Shown here in pieces: positions 54,630 to 63,582 of a stretch of 64,000 bases of DNA. The DNA lies in NCBI RefSeq assembly GCF_023371205.1, contig NZ_JAMCCO010000001.1:616662-680661 (forward strand). The letters are read 5' to 3'. Under the pieces are notes generated by a model. The model was given only the letters and a program-made list of their open reading frames with translations, had not been told where the DNA came from and searched no databases. This stretch comes from Parvivirga hydrogeniphila. Its GTDB lineage: Bacteria > Actinomycetota > Coriobacteriia > Anaerosomatales > Anaerosomataceae. Position numbers and translations under genes: made by a program. The number at the start of each line of letters is the position of its first letter. The first letter of the stretch is position 1.

Positions 54630-56162
54630 GTGAACGTGGTGTTGATCGAACCCGGCTCACCGGGGCTGAACATCTACTCCCACGTCGCCATGGGTCGCGG
54701 GGTACCGTTGCTTGCGACCGTGCTGCGAGACGCCGGCCACGAGGTGAGGGCGTTCGTCGAGGACGTCGGAGGACGGGGGCGCATCGACTGGGAATGTGTG
54801 CGCAGAGCGGACGTGGTGGGCCTCTCGGCGATTTCGTGCACGTTGACGAGGGCCGCGGAGCTGGCTCAACAGACGCGCCGTGCCAATCCCGAGGCGGCCA
54901 TCGTTTTCGGAGGTCCGGAACCGACGTGCGCACCGGCCCGGTCCTTCGAGGCTGGCGCCGACTTCGTCATCCGCGGAGAGGCGGAACAATCGCTGCTCAT
55001 GTTCTTGGATGCGGTCCGCGGGTGGCAACCCGGAGAGCCGCCGAGCGAAGCGTTACGGCAGGTGCCGGGCATCGTGTGGCGTCAAGATGGCGACCTGCGC
55101 TTCGGGCCGCCGCCGCGGCAGCTCGCACGCACGGAGCTCGACGCACTTCCATTCGTCGACATGTCGCTCGTTGACGGTGCCGAACGGCAGACGACGGGGC
55201 TCGTGTGGCGTTCGCGCGGGTGTCCCGAGCGCTGCACGTTCTGCGAGGTGCACGAGATCTGGCCGCGATACGTGCTGCGCGACGAGCGCATCAGCGTACA
55301 AGAGCTGCTCCGGTGTCAAGAGGCGGGCTTCAGCAGCGTGTTCCTCATCGATGACAACGCAGCAGCCAACAAGCCTTCGTTCAAACGGTTCTTACAGGGA
55401 GCCATCGACCGCAGCTACGCACGGCCTCTCACGGTGCAACTGCGCGCGGATGCCGTGTTCGACGAGGGCGGCAGACTCGACCGAGAGCTCCTGAGGCTCT
55501 TGCGGGAGGCGGCGCCGGTGACGACGGTATGCATCGGTGTCGAGTCCGCAGCGGACGAAGACCTCGCAGGTGTGCAAAAGCGCACCGACGTCGACCGCGT
55601 CGCTGCGGCGCTCACGGCGCTCCGGCGATACGGCGTCCTCGTGCACGGCATGTTCATCGCCTTCGCGCACGACACGCTCGAGACGCTCAAGCGGAACGGC
55701 GGATTCGCTCGCCGGTACGTGACGTCGCTCCAGTACCTGTTCGAGACGCCGCTTCCAGGCACACGGGCCACGGCCGAGCACGAGGCCACCGGTCGCGTCA
55801 TCTTCGACAGGGTCGAAGACCTCCGCTTCCTGGACGGGATGCACGTGGCGATCCGGCCGTACCGGACGACAGCACGCCAGATGCAAGAAGCGGTGATAGC
55901 CGAATACAAGCAGTTCTACTCGCGGATCCGCATCGCCAAGGCGTTCGTGGAAGGACTCGTGGTCCGACACCGTCGGCTCGGCGCTGGAATGAGGAGATAC
56001 CTGCGGGGGTTGAAGCCGTCGCGGCGTATCGTCGAGTGGGCGCGGATGCACCTTCAGTACAAGTTCGCGCCCTGCGCGGTGCTCTGCGTCGGACGGCGGC
56101 GAGTCAGGGCCTTCTTGCGCGACCCCGAATACACCGCGTACCTGAGAGCGCTTCAGGACTGA
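54630..56162 (+). CDS. B12-binding-like radical SAM protein
   Basis: 510 residues. N-terminal cobalamin-binding-like Rossmann domain (about 1-130; VVLIEPGSPGLNIY, SAISCTLTRAAELA, FGGPEPTCAP). The radical SAM barrel (about 175-400) has the cluster motif CPERCTFC in SRGCPERCTFCEVHEIWPRY, and a basic C-terminal tail follows. No DxHxxG is visible, so cobalamin would bind base-off without His. Substrates in this group range from lipids to tetrapyrroles; none can be assigned. GTG 54630 behind GGGGAG. Confidence 0.88.
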   Translation: MNVVLIEPGSPGLNIYSHVAMGRGVPLLATVLRDAGHEVRAFVEDVGGRGRIDWECVRRADVVGLSAISCTLTRAAELAQQTRRANPEAAIVFGGPEPTCAPARSFEAGADFVIRGEAEQSLLMFLDAVRGWQPGEPPSEALRQVPGIVWRQDGDLRFGPPPRQLARTELDALPFVDMSLVDGAERQTTGLVWRSRGCPERCTFCEVHEIWPRYVLRDERISVQELLRCQEAGFSSVFLIDDNAAANKPSFKRFLQGAIDRSYARPLTVQLRADAVFDEGGRLDRELLRLLREAAPVTTVCIGVESAADEDLAGVQKRTDVDRVAAALTALRRYGVLVHGMFIAFAHDTLETLKRNGGFARRYVTSLQYLFETPLPGTRATAEHEATGRVIFDRVEDLRFLDGMHVAIRPYRTTARQMQEAVIAEYKQFYSRIRIAKAFVEGLVVRHRRLGAGMRRYLRGLKPSRRIVEWARMHLQYKFAPCAVLCVGRRRVRAFLRDPEYTAYLRALQD

Positions 56163-57856
56163 GCTTCCGCACGGTGCGCGTTCGGATGCCAGCGTCCGAT
56201 CGCGTAGGTCACCGCAGGGCCGAGGATTGCGGTGACCCCCAAAGCGGTCGTCTGCAGCAGGTCGACGTCGTACTTGAAGCCCCAGAACAGGTCAGGCAGT
56301 CGCCAGATGCACGACGCTCCCCATCGCCACAGGAACCACGCCACCTGGAGTCCCAACACCGCTTGTATCGCCAGGACGGTCGCGACACCGAGCGCGAGCC
56401 ACCCCGCCGTGCGACCCTCGCGCGGCCCCTTCGGCCGCTTCCGGAGCGCCGCGTACACGATCGCCGCGACTGCGCACGCCACGAGTCCTGCGAGCACCGC
56501 CTCGGCCATGCGCGCGTTGAAGAACGCTTGGACCTGCGATTCTTCGTTGAAGGTGGACAGCGACCACCGGAACCGGTGCACGAGGAAGTACAGCGACAGG
56601 AACACCGCGTTGTACGTCGCCACACCGGCAAGCGATGCGAGCAGCGCGCGCCACGAGGCGAGCCCGATGACGGCGAGGGCCCCGAGCGCGGCGATGGCGA
56701 GCGCCAGGGCCTGCGGGACGCGCTCGTGGCGGTCGGAGGCGAGGCGCTGCTCGTCTGCGCGCGCCATCACGCGCTCGATGTCGGCCCGTGAGCCGAGCGT
56801 GTCGACGCCGGCGATCGCCTGCGGACCGCCGACCTCGCGCGCGTACGCGAGCGCGAAGCCCGCGGCCCGCACGAAGTCGGCGTCCTTCGCGCGTCCGTTG
56901 CCGTCTGCGAGCACATCCTCGATGGCCATGCCGCGCGCCAGGCGAGGGGACTGCATGCCGGCGAGCACCGAGATCGTGGGCGCGACGTCTTCGAGACGAG
57001 CGCTGGCCTGCGTGTGGCGCACGCCGGGCCCGGCGAACACCGCGAAGGTGTGGATGACCGGATCTTCCCACCCGCCGTGCCCGCCTTCAGGGGTGTGCCC
57101 GTGGTCGGGGAAGATCGCGAAGACGGTCGCGCCATTGTCGAGCGCGTCGATGAGCCGCGAGAGGTCCGCGTCCACCTTCGCGACCGTGCTCGCGTAGCGC
57201 GCAGACGCGCTGCCTGCCGCGTGCCCTGCGTCGTCGACGTCGGGGAGGAGCGCCACGAGGAAGTCGGAGCGCCCGTCGCGCGCGAGCGAGATGGCGGAAT
57301 CCACGATACGCCCGGAGCGGTACTCGCCTTCGCCCCAGGGCACGAGCGCAGTGGCGGAGGTGAGGCTGCTCACGCCGTAGAGCGCATCGAGGTCGTCAGG
57401 CCCTGCCACTGCAAGCCGCCGGCCCGATCCGCGAGCGACGTCGAAGAGCGTCTCGACCTTCACGCGGCCGTCGTACCAGTTGGTGGTGACGCCGCTGATC
57501 TGCGGGGTGGCGCCAGAGAACGCCGTCGTCCAGCACGGGTACGACAGGCTCGGCTGCGGCGCCGTCAGGCGCACGTCGGCGCCGCGCTCACGCAGCTCCT
57601 GAAGCGAACGCATCGAGCGCGAGGCCGCGTCGGTGAGGCCGTCGATGAGGACGACGACGGTCCTGCGCTGCGTCGCGTCTGGCACGGGCGAGGAGAGCGG
57701 GGGACGCGCTCCGGTGAAGCGCTCGATGTCAAGGTCGACGAACGGGCTTCGGTAATCGACGACCTGGTTCCACGAGTACGTTGCGAGCTGCATGGCGCCG
57801 TACGCGCTTGCGAGCGAGCACGCGATGCCGAGGACGAGCAGTGCCCACCGTTTCAC
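56153..57856 (-). CDS. Membrane-anchored type I phosphodiesterase / alkaline-phosphatase-superfamily protein
   Basis: 567 residues. One N-terminal helix (about 4-25) then an extracytoplasmic alkaline-phosphatase-like domain (about 55-340). VVVLIDGLTDAA is the first metal site and SLSYPCWTTAFSGATPQISGVTTNWYDG contains the nucleophile region. LLPDVDDAGHAAGS and FPDHGHTPEGGHGGWEDPVIHTFAVFAGPG are the remaining metal ligands. The C-terminal about 170 residues carry several membrane helices. GTG 57856 with AAAGGAG ahead. Possible phospholipid head-group or polymer hydrolase; overlaps the radical SAM gene tail-to-tail by 10 nt. Confidence 0.88.
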   Translation of the reverse strand: MKRWALLVLGIACSLASAYGAMQLATYSWNQVVDYRSPFVDLDIERFTGARPPLSSPVPDATQRRTVVVLIDGLTDAASRSMRSLQELRERGADVRLTAPQPSLSYPCWTTAFSGATPQISGVTTNWYDGRVKVETLFDVARGSGRRLAVAGPDDLDALYGVSSLTSATALVPWGEGEYRSGRIVDSAISLARDGRSDFLVALLPDVDDAGHAAGSASARYASTVAKVDADLSRLIDALDNGATVFAIFPDHGHTPEGGHGGWEDPVIHTFAVFAGPGVRHTQASARLEDVAPTISVLAGMQSPRLARGMAIEDVLADGNGRAKDADFVRAAGFALAYAREVGGPQAIAGVDTLGSRADIERVMARADEQRLASDRHERVPQALALAIAALGALAVIGLASWRALLASLAGVATYNAVFLSLYFLVHRFRWSLSTFNEESQVQAFFNARMAEAVLAGLVACAVAAIVYAALRKRPKGPREGRTAGWLALGVATVLAIQAVLGLQVAWFLWRWGASCIWRLPDLFWGFKYDVDLLQTTALGVTAILGPAVTYAIGRWHPNAHRAEAQS

Positions 57857-57988
57857 GACCGTCTCCTTTCTTGGGACGCTGCGAGTGTGGCCGACGAGCC
57901 CGAAGCGCGCAAGCCGCCGCACTGGACGGACGGGTGCAGGAGGCGCATCATTGCGCGGGTCCCCGATGCTGATGGAAGGAGAGCGCTC

Positions 57989-58858
57989 ATGGCCGTGCGC
58001 GTCGTGACGGACACCACGTCGTACCTTCCGCAAAGCGATGTCGAGCGGTACGGCATCCGCCTGGTGCCGCTGTCTGTCACGCTCGACGGCGTGACGTACG
58101 TGGAGCGCGTCGCAGACGAGGCCTTCTACGACGCGCTGCTGAAGAGCAAGGGCTTCCCCACCACGTCGCAGCCTTCCGCGGCGACGATCGCCGAGGCGTT
58201 CAGGGCCGCCGTCGAGGCGGGCGACGAGGTCGTGGCGGTGTTCCTCTCATCAGAGATGAGCGGGACGTACTCCACGGCGCTGCTCGCACGCGACATGGTG
58301 CGCGAAGAGCGCCCGGACGCTCGCATCGAGGTCGTCGACTCGCGCTCGAACTGCATGGAGCTCGGGTTCGCGGTGCTCGCGGCCGCCCGGGCGGCAGAGC
58401 AGGGCGCGAGCGCTGAGGAGGCTGCAGCTGCTGCCCGGGAGATGACGCTGCACACCCGCTTCATCTTCGTGCCCGACACGCTCGAGTACCTGCGTCGCGG
58501 TGGCCGCATCGGCAACGCGTCCGCTCTGATAGGCACGCTTCTGCAGATCCGCCCGATCCTCACGGTGGTCGACGGCAAGACCGACGTGTTCGCGAAGGTG
58601 CGCACCAAGCGAAAGGCGATGACCGAGATCGTCGCCGCTCTCTCGCGCGACGCGGAAGCCAAGGGGCTCATCGACGTCGTTGCCCACCACATCGCGGACG
58701 AAGCGGAGGGACGCGAGCTCGCGGCGATGGCCTCGGAGGCGGTCGGGCGCGAGGTGCCGGTGATCCCTGTGGGGCCTACGATCGGGACGCACGTCGGTCC
58801 CGGTTCCGTAGGCCTCGTGTACGTCACAGACAAGCCGATGGAGAAGAGCGCTGGTTAG
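57989..58858 (+). CDS. DegV family protein (fatty-acid binding)
   Basis: 289 residues. VVTDTTSYLPQ start, TTSQPSAATIAEAF, FLSSEMSGTYSTALLA and DTLEYLRRGGRIGNASALIGTLLQIRPIL are DegV hallmarks. DegV/FakB proteins hold a fatty acid for phosphorylation by FakA; no fakA lies here. GGAAGGAGAG precedes ATG 57989. Followed by a second DegV gene. Confidence 0.94.
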   Translation: MAVRVVTDTTSYLPQSDVERYGIRLVPLSVTLDGVTYVERVADEAFYDALLKSKGFPTTSQPSAATIAEAFRAAVEAGDEVVAVFLSSEMSGTYSTALLARDMVREERPDARIEVVDSRSNCMELGFAVLAAARAAEQGASAEEAAAAAREMTLHTRFIFVPDTLEYLRRGGRIGNASALIGTLLQIRPILTVVDGKTDVFAKVRTKRKAMTEIVAALSRDAEAKGLIDVVAHHIADEAEGRELAAMASEAVGREVPVIPVGPTIGTHVGPGSVGLVYVTDKPMEKSAG

Positions 58859-58892
58859 GGCTCGCACGATACGCAGCACGACAGGAGAGACG

Positions 58893-59780
58893 ATGACTGC
58901 ACCAGACGAACGACCGATGCTCGCGATCGACTCGTGTTCCGATCTCACGCCCGAGATCGTGGAGCGCTTCGACGTCGAGGAGCTGCACTTCCCGTTCACG
59001 CTGAACGGCGAGGAGCGGCTGGACGACTTCGGAAGGAGCTTCCCGCACCGCGACTTCTACCAAGCGATGCGAGGGGGCGCCGTTCCGACCACCGCGCAGA
59101 TTCCGCGCGTGGAGTACGAAGCGCTGTTCCGGAAGGCGGCCGAGAGCGGCAGGACGCTCGTCTACCTCGCGTTCTCGTCCGGGCTTTCTGGCACGTTCGA
59201 CACGGCGCACCTGGTGCGGCAGTCGGTCCTCGCCGAGTTCCCCGAGGCCGACATCCGGCTCGTGGACACGCTGAACGCCTCGGCGGCCGAGGGCTTCCTC
59301 GTCTATCACGCGATGCAGATGCACGCGAACGGTGCGAGCGCAGACGAGATCGTGGACTTCGTCGAGCGGCGGAAACTCCTCGTGAACGGCTACTTCACGC
59401 TCGAGAACCTGGAGACGCTGCGCAGGGGCGGCCGCATCTCGGACGCGGCGGCCGCGGCAGGGACCGTTCTCGACATCAAGCCGATCCTCACCATCGACCG
59501 CGCCGGCAAGCTCGTGCTGAAGCGGAGCGTGCGCGGCCGGAAGAAGTCGATGAGCGCGCTGCTCGACATCATGGCTGAGCGGCGCGATCCGTCGCTCGGA
59601 GACACGGTTGCCATCGCGCACGCGGACGCGCCGGACGAGGCGGCGGTGCTGAAGGCGATGGTTGCGGAGCGGTTCGGACCGAGCGAGATCATCGAGCTCG
59701 CGGTCGGCCCTGTCATCGGCTCGCACGTCGGACCGGGCATGCTCGCAGTGGTGTTCTGGGGCGCGGAGCGCGAGCGGTAA
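58893..59780 (+). CDS. DegV family protein, second copy
   Basis: 295 residues. AIDSCSDLTPEIVERF, PTTAQIPRVEYEALF, FSSGLSGTFDTAHLV and ENLETLRRGGRISDAAAAAGTVLDIKPIL show the same fold, but only moderate identity to the adjacent copy, so the pair may have different lipid preferences. CAGGAGAGACG precedes the ATG. Ends 4 nt from the convergent carbamate kinase gene. Confidence 0.93.
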   Translation: MTAPDERPMLAIDSCSDLTPEIVERFDVEELHFPFTLNGEERLDDFGRSFPHRDFYQAMRGGAVPTTAQIPRVEYEALFRKAAESGRTLVYLAFSSGLSGTFDTAHLVRQSVLAEFPEADIRLVDTLNASAAEGFLVYHAMQMHANGASADEIVDFVERRKLLVNGYFTLENLETLRRGGRISDAAAAAGTVLDIKPILTIDRAGKLVLKRSVRGRKKSMSALLDIMAERRDPSLGDTVAIAHADAPDEAAVLKAMVAERFGPSEIIELAVGPVIGSHVGPGMLAVVFWGAERER

Positions 59781-59784
59781 GCTC

Positions 59785-60738
59785 TCACCTGGCCGTGATG
59801 CGCGTGCCCGCGCGCCCGGCGAGCGCCTCGGCAAGCTGATCGACGGCGCAGATGACGGCGTCCTTTCCAGTCGCGCGCGCGAAGTGCGCGCACGCGGCGA
59901 CCTTCGGGCCCACGCTGCCGGTGTCGAGCTCGGGCAGCAGCCGCTCGGCCTGCTCGACCGTGAGCCGCTCGAGCGGGCGGGCCGCCGGCGTCCCGTAGCG
60001 CTCGTAGACGCGGTCGGCCTCCATCAGCACGACGAGGTGGTCCGCGCTGATGGCCTCCGCGAGGATTGCAGACGCCCAGTCCTTGTCTATCACCGCATCC
60101 ACGCCCGCGAGCGTCCCGTCTGGCCGCCTGAGCACGGGAACGCCGCCGCCGCCCGCTGCGATGACGACGTCGCCTGCCGCAGCGAGCTTCGCGATCGTCG
60201 GGGCCTCGACGATCTCGGTCGGCCTCGGCGAGGGCACGACGCGGCGCGTTCCCGCGCCGGGGACCTCCGTGAACTCCCAGCCCTCCTCCTTCGCCAGGCG
60301 GGCGGCCTCCTCGGGCGTGTAGTACGGCCCGATCGGTTTCGTCGGGCGCGAGAACGCCGGGTCGTGCGGGTCGACGACGCACCGGGTGACCACGGTGACC
60401 GCGCGGCGGTCTATCCCGGCGGTAGCCAGGGCGTTGGTCAGGCTCGTCTCCAGCATGAAGCCGATCCCGCCCTCGCTGTCGGCGTCTGCGATATAGAGCG
60501 GCATCGGCGGGACGCGGTCGCGCGCCGCTTCGTTGCGGATGACGATGTTGCCGACGATCGGGCCGTTGCCGTGCGTGAGCACGACGCGCGTGCCGGCCGC
60601 GATGAGCGGCACGATCTGCCGCATCGACTCGTCGGCACGACGGAACTGCGTCTCGATCGTGCCGTCATCGCTCCGACGGAGGATCGCGTTCCCGCCGAGG
60701 GCGATGACGAGGAGCTGCACCTCAGAGGCGGCGCTCAC
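59785..60738 (-). CDS. arcC: Carbamate kinase
   Basis: 317 residues. ALGGNAILRR, THGNGPIVGNIVIRNEAA, GIGFMLETSLTNAL, IAAGGGGVPVLRR and DKDWASAILAEAI are carbamate-kinase motifs. Normally makes ATP from carbamoyl phosphate. GTG 60738 overlaps the stop of the upstream gene (GTGA). There is no arginine deiminase or ornithine carbamoyltransferase nearby, so the carbamoyl donor is unclear. Confidence 0.94.
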   Translation of the reverse strand: MSAASEVQLLVIALGGNAILRRSDDGTIETQFRRADESMRQIVPLIAAGTRVVLTHGNGPIVGNIVIRNEAARDRVPPMPLYIADADSEGGIGFMLETSLTNALATAGIDRRAVTVVTRCVVDPHDPAFSRPTKPIGPYYTPEEAARLAKEEGWEFTEVPGAGTRRVVPSPRPTEIVEAPTIAKLAAAGDVVIAAGGGGVPVLRRPDGTLAGVDAVIDKDWASAILAEAISADHLVVLMEADRVYERYGTPAARPLERLTVEQAERLLPELDTGSVGPKVAACAHFARATGKDAVICAVDQLAEALAGRAGTRITAR

Positions 60739-62078
60739 GCCTGCTCGCCTCGGACACCGTGCTGCTGGACGAACGCCCCGATCACGTCGTCGAGCGTGGG
60801 GGACGAGGCGTCCACGACTTCGTAGGTGGCGCGCACGGTCGGGTGCGGGATGTCGATGAGCCGCGCGAGGTCGATCGGCGTGGCCACCACGACGACGTCG
60901 CACTCGGTCGCGCGGATGGTCGCTTCGAGCTCAGCGAGCTGCTGCTTGGAGTACCCCATCGCAGGCAGGACCTCGGTGAGGTGCGGGTACGCGGCGAAGG
61001 TCTGCGCGATCGAGCCGACGGCGTACGGGCGCGGGTCCACGAGCGCGGCGGCCCCCGCGGCGCGCGCAGCAAGCGCGCCGGCGCCGTACGCCATGCCGCC
61101 GTGGGTCACCGTCGGGCCGTCCTCGATCACGAGCGCGCGCTTGCCGTTGACGGCCTGCGGGTCTGCGAGGGTGATCTCAGAGGAGGTCTCGATCACGACG
61201 GCGCTGTGGTTGAGCTTGGCGGCGGTCGCCTTCAGGTCGTCCACGACGGCGCGGTCCGCGGTGTTCACCTTGTTGATGACGAGCACGTCGGCCCTGAGCA
61301 GATTCGCTTCGCCGGGGTGGTACAGCCGCTCGTGGCCGGGGCGGTGCGGGTCGAGCGCGACGATCTCGAGGTCGGGCGCGAAGAACGGCATGTCGTTGTT
61401 GCCGCCGTCCCAGATCACCACGTCGGCCTCGCGCTCCGCCTCCCGCAGGATGGCCTCGTAGTCGACGCCTGCGTACACCACGATCCCGTCGCGGACGAGG
61501 TGCTCGTACTCCTCGCGCTCCTCGATCGTCACGCCGAAGCGGTCGAGGTCCTCCACCGAGGCGTAGCGCTCCACGCGCATCGCGAGCAGGTCGCGGTAGG
61601 GCATCGGGTGCCGCACGTCGACGGCGCGGATGCCGCGCGAGCGGAGCGCGCGGATGACGTACTTGGAGATGCCGCTCTTGCCGACGCCGGTCCTCACTGC
61701 GCAGATCGAGATGACGGGCTTGCTCGACTTCAGCATGGTCGGCGTCGACCCCATCAGCACGAAGTCGGCGCCTTCCGCGATCACGAGCGAGGCCTTGTGC
61801 ATGAGGTCGACGTGCGCGATGTCGCTGTACGCGAACACGACGCGCTCCACGCCCTCTTCGCGGATGAGGCGGCCAAGCTCGGACTCGGGCAGGATCGGGA
61901 TGCCGTCCGGATACAGCGGGCCCGCGAGGTCGGGCGGGAAGGTCCTGCCGTCGATGCCAGGGATCTGCGTCGCGGTGAACGCCACGACCTCGGTGGACTC
62001 GTCGTCCCGGAACCGAGCGAGGAAGTCGTGGAAGTCGCGGCCTGCGGCGCCCATGATGACCGTGCGCGTGCGCTTCAT
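60735..62078 (-). CDS. Cyclic 2,3-diphosphoglycerate synthetase-like P-loop protein
   Basis: 447 residues. VIMGAAGRDFHDF at the start, an altered P-loop in CAVRTGVGKSGISKYV (A in place of the first G), VVIWDGGNNDMPFF, VINKVNTAD and SEITLADP are typical of the cyclic-2,3-diphosphoglycerate synthetase family first known from thermophilic methanogens. Bacterial homologues often sit beside carbamate kinase, as here. ATG 62078 has GGAGGTG upstream; GTG 62087 overlaps that site and is rejected. Confidence 0.85.
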   Translation of the reverse strand: MKRTRTVIMGAAGRDFHDFLARFRDDESTEVVAFTATQIPGIDGRTFPPDLAGPLYPDGIPILPESELGRLIREEGVERVVFAYSDIAHVDLMHKASLVIAEGADFVLMGSTPTMLKSSKPVISICAVRTGVGKSGISKYVIRALRSRGIRAVDVRHPMPYRDLLAMRVERYASVEDLDRFGVTIEEREEYEHLVRDGIVVYAGVDYEAILREAEREADVVIWDGGNNDMPFFAPDLEIVALDPHRPGHERLYHPGEANLLRADVLVINKVNTADRAVVDDLKATAAKLNHSAVVIETSSEITLADPQAVNGKRALVIEDGPTVTHGGMAYGAGALAARAAGAAALVDPRPYAVGSIAQTFAAYPHLTEVLPAMGYSKQQLAELEATIRATECDVVVVATPIDLARLIDIPHPTVRATYEVVDASSPTLDDVIGAFVQQHGVRGEQA

Positions 62079-62100
62079 GCAACGCACCTCCGTTTGTATG

Positions 62101-62119
62101 CAGTCGCACCGTGCGACTG
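62101..62119. promoter_or_regulatory. Palindrome upstream of the P-loop protein-arcC operon
   Basis: CAGTCGCA-CCG-TGCGACTG is an 8-bp perfect inverted repeat lying 23 nt upstream of the start codon at 62078. Its place in the leader or promoter suggests a repressor operator, though a short RNA hairpin is also possible. Confidence 0.45.
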
Positions 62120-62183
62120 TGCGGTGTCCTACAGTGAGAGCATACCCCGATATGCGATTCAGGTGTATCCCAATCGCGTGCGT

Positions 62184-62768
62184 TCAGCCGAGCGGCCGTA
62201 GGGCCACCACGATGTCGTGGTAGCGCAGCACCGGCACGGCGCGCACGTCGGCGAACCCTGCGCGCTCGAGGTCGCGGGCGATCGTCTCGGCTCCAGCACG
62301 GTGCTCCACCGGCGGGCCTTTCGGCGTCGGCTCGCGCTTCCAGTCGACGACGCCGATCGTGCCGCCCGGCCGGAGGACCCGCATCGCCTCCGAAAGGGCG
62401 GCGTCCACGTCGTCCAGCTCGTGGTGGAGGTTGATCATGTAGAGGAGGTCCGCCACGCTCTTTCCGAACGGGAGCTCCTCTGCGCGCGCGTCCACGACCT
62501 CGATGCGAGCGCCGCCGGTCTCGATGAGGTGCTCGCGCATCCACGCCGTCATCGCCGGCTCCGCGTCGACGGCGTACACGACGCTCTCGGGCGCCATCCG
62601 CGCCGCGAACTCGCGCGCGAACATGCCGGTGCCCGCGCCGACCTCGATCGCCACGCGGGCATCGGGGACACCGAAGGCGTCCCAGATCGCGTCCGGGACG
62701 AGGTCCTCGAGGCGAGCCACGTCATTCAGGGACGGAAGCTTCTTCGGGTCGAACCTGTGCGCAGCCAT
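62184..62768 (-). CDS. Class I SAM-dependent methyltransferase
   Basis: 194 residues. AIEVGAGTGMFAREFA is motif I, YAVDAEPAMTAWM the acidic ribose site, INLHHELDDVDAALSEAMRVLRPGGTIGVVDWKREPTPKGPP the post-I region. Resembles UbiE/Methyltransf_11 members including those near arsenic or corrinoid genes; substrate unknown. Same strand as the downstream P-loop gene, but a 105-nt gap with a palindrome separates them. Confidence 0.92.
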   Translation of the reverse strand: MAAHRFDPKKLPSLNDVARLEDLVPDAIWDAFGVPDARVAIEVGAGTGMFAREFAARMAPESVVYAVDAEPAMTAWMREHLIETGGARIEVVDARAEELPFGKSVADLLYMINLHHELDDVDAALSEAMRVLRPGGTIGVVDWKREPTPKGPPVEHRAGAETIARDLERAGFADVRAVPVLRYHDIVVALRPLG

Positions 62769-62785
62769 CGTCGCTCCTATCCGGC

Positions 62786-62839
62786 TTCACGGCATGGGCG
62801 CGCCGTGTTCACGCCGTCTTCACGAGCAGCGGACACAAT
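62786..62839 (+). promoter_or_regulatory. Direct repeats and -10 element ahead of the secreted-protein gene
   Basis: TTCACG recurs at 62786, 62808 and 62819, spacings of 22 and 11 nt. CACAAT (62834-62839) lies 10 nt after the last repeat core. Eleven-base phasing ending just upstream of the -10 is the layout of OmpR/PhoB-family activator sites, including actinobacterial PHO boxes with GTTCAC units. Confidence 0.45.
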
Positions 62840-62891
62840 CGGAAGTGCGAGGCGAGAAGACCTCGCAGATCCGACACAGGAGGTGTCAGCA

Positions 62892-63446
62892 ATGAAGCAT
62901 AGCAAGTCCATCGCGCTCATCGCCGCCGGCCTGGTGGCCGGCATCGTGCTCGGGAGCGTCGGCCTGGCGGCGGCAGCCCCGGCAACGACGGCCACGGGCA
63001 CCCCGGCGCCGCAGGCGTCCGGCGTCCTCGGCGCGTGCATCGGCCTCGGCCAGGCGATCCGTGGCGCCGGCGGACGTCTGATCGACGTGCTCGCCGACCT
63101 CACCGGCCTGAGCGCCGCCGACATCCAGGCGAAGCGGGCCGCAGGCGAGTCCATCGCGGACATCGCGAAGGCCGAAGGCGTGGATCCTGATGACGTCGTC
63201 GCCAAGGCGCTCGAAGCGCGCAAGGCGCTGCTCGACCAGAAGGTCGCTGACGGCACGATCACGCAGGAGCAGGCAGACGCCGCGTACGCGCAGATGAAAG
63301 AGCGCCTGACCGAGCGCGTCACCACCACCGCGACCGGCCGCCCCTCGTGGGCCGGTCAGGGCCAGGGCGCTGGTCGCGGCGCTGGCCGCGGCGGCAACGG
63401 CGCCGGGTTCTGCGGGGCGTGCACGGGCACGACCGCGACGCAGTAG
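62892..63446 (+). CDS. Small secreted protein, unknown function
   Basis: 184 residues. Signal peptide MKHSKSIALIAAGLVAGIVLGSVGLAAAAP with cleavage after AAA. The mature part has a helical module: LSAADIQAKRAAGESIADIAKAEGVDPDDVV, then ALLDQKVADGTITQEQADAAYAQMKERL, similar to repeats in small secreted proteins of Gram-positives (DUF2680-like). The Gly-rich tail ends in GFCGACTG, two cysteines suited to a metal or disulfide. ACAGGAGGTG precedes ATG 62892. No anchoring motif. Confidence 0.85.
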   Translation: MKHSKSIALIAAGLVAGIVLGSVGLAAAAPATTATGTPAPQASGVLGACIGLGQAIRGAGGRLIDVLADLTGLSAADIQAKRAAGESIADIAKAEGVDPDDVVAKALEARKALLDQKVADGTITQEQADAAYAQMKERLTERVTTTATGRPSWAGQGQGAGRGAGRGGNGAGFCGACTGTTATQ

Positions 63447-63478
63447 CAGCCATACCTCATCTCCCCTCCCTCGCATCG

Positions 63479-63504
63479 CGGGCGGTCGCACCAGCGGCCG
63501 CCCG
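63479..63504 (+). terminator. Possible hairpin after the secreted-protein gene
   Basis: CGGGCGG (63479-63485) pairs with CCGCCCG (63498-63504) around a 12-nt loop. No T-run follows. Confidence 0.35.
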
Positions 63505-63582
63505 TGGTGTCATGTGCGCCGAGTACCCAGCCTCGGCCGCGTGTGGCATGATGTGCAGGGGGCCACGGGAAGGAAGGCCGAC

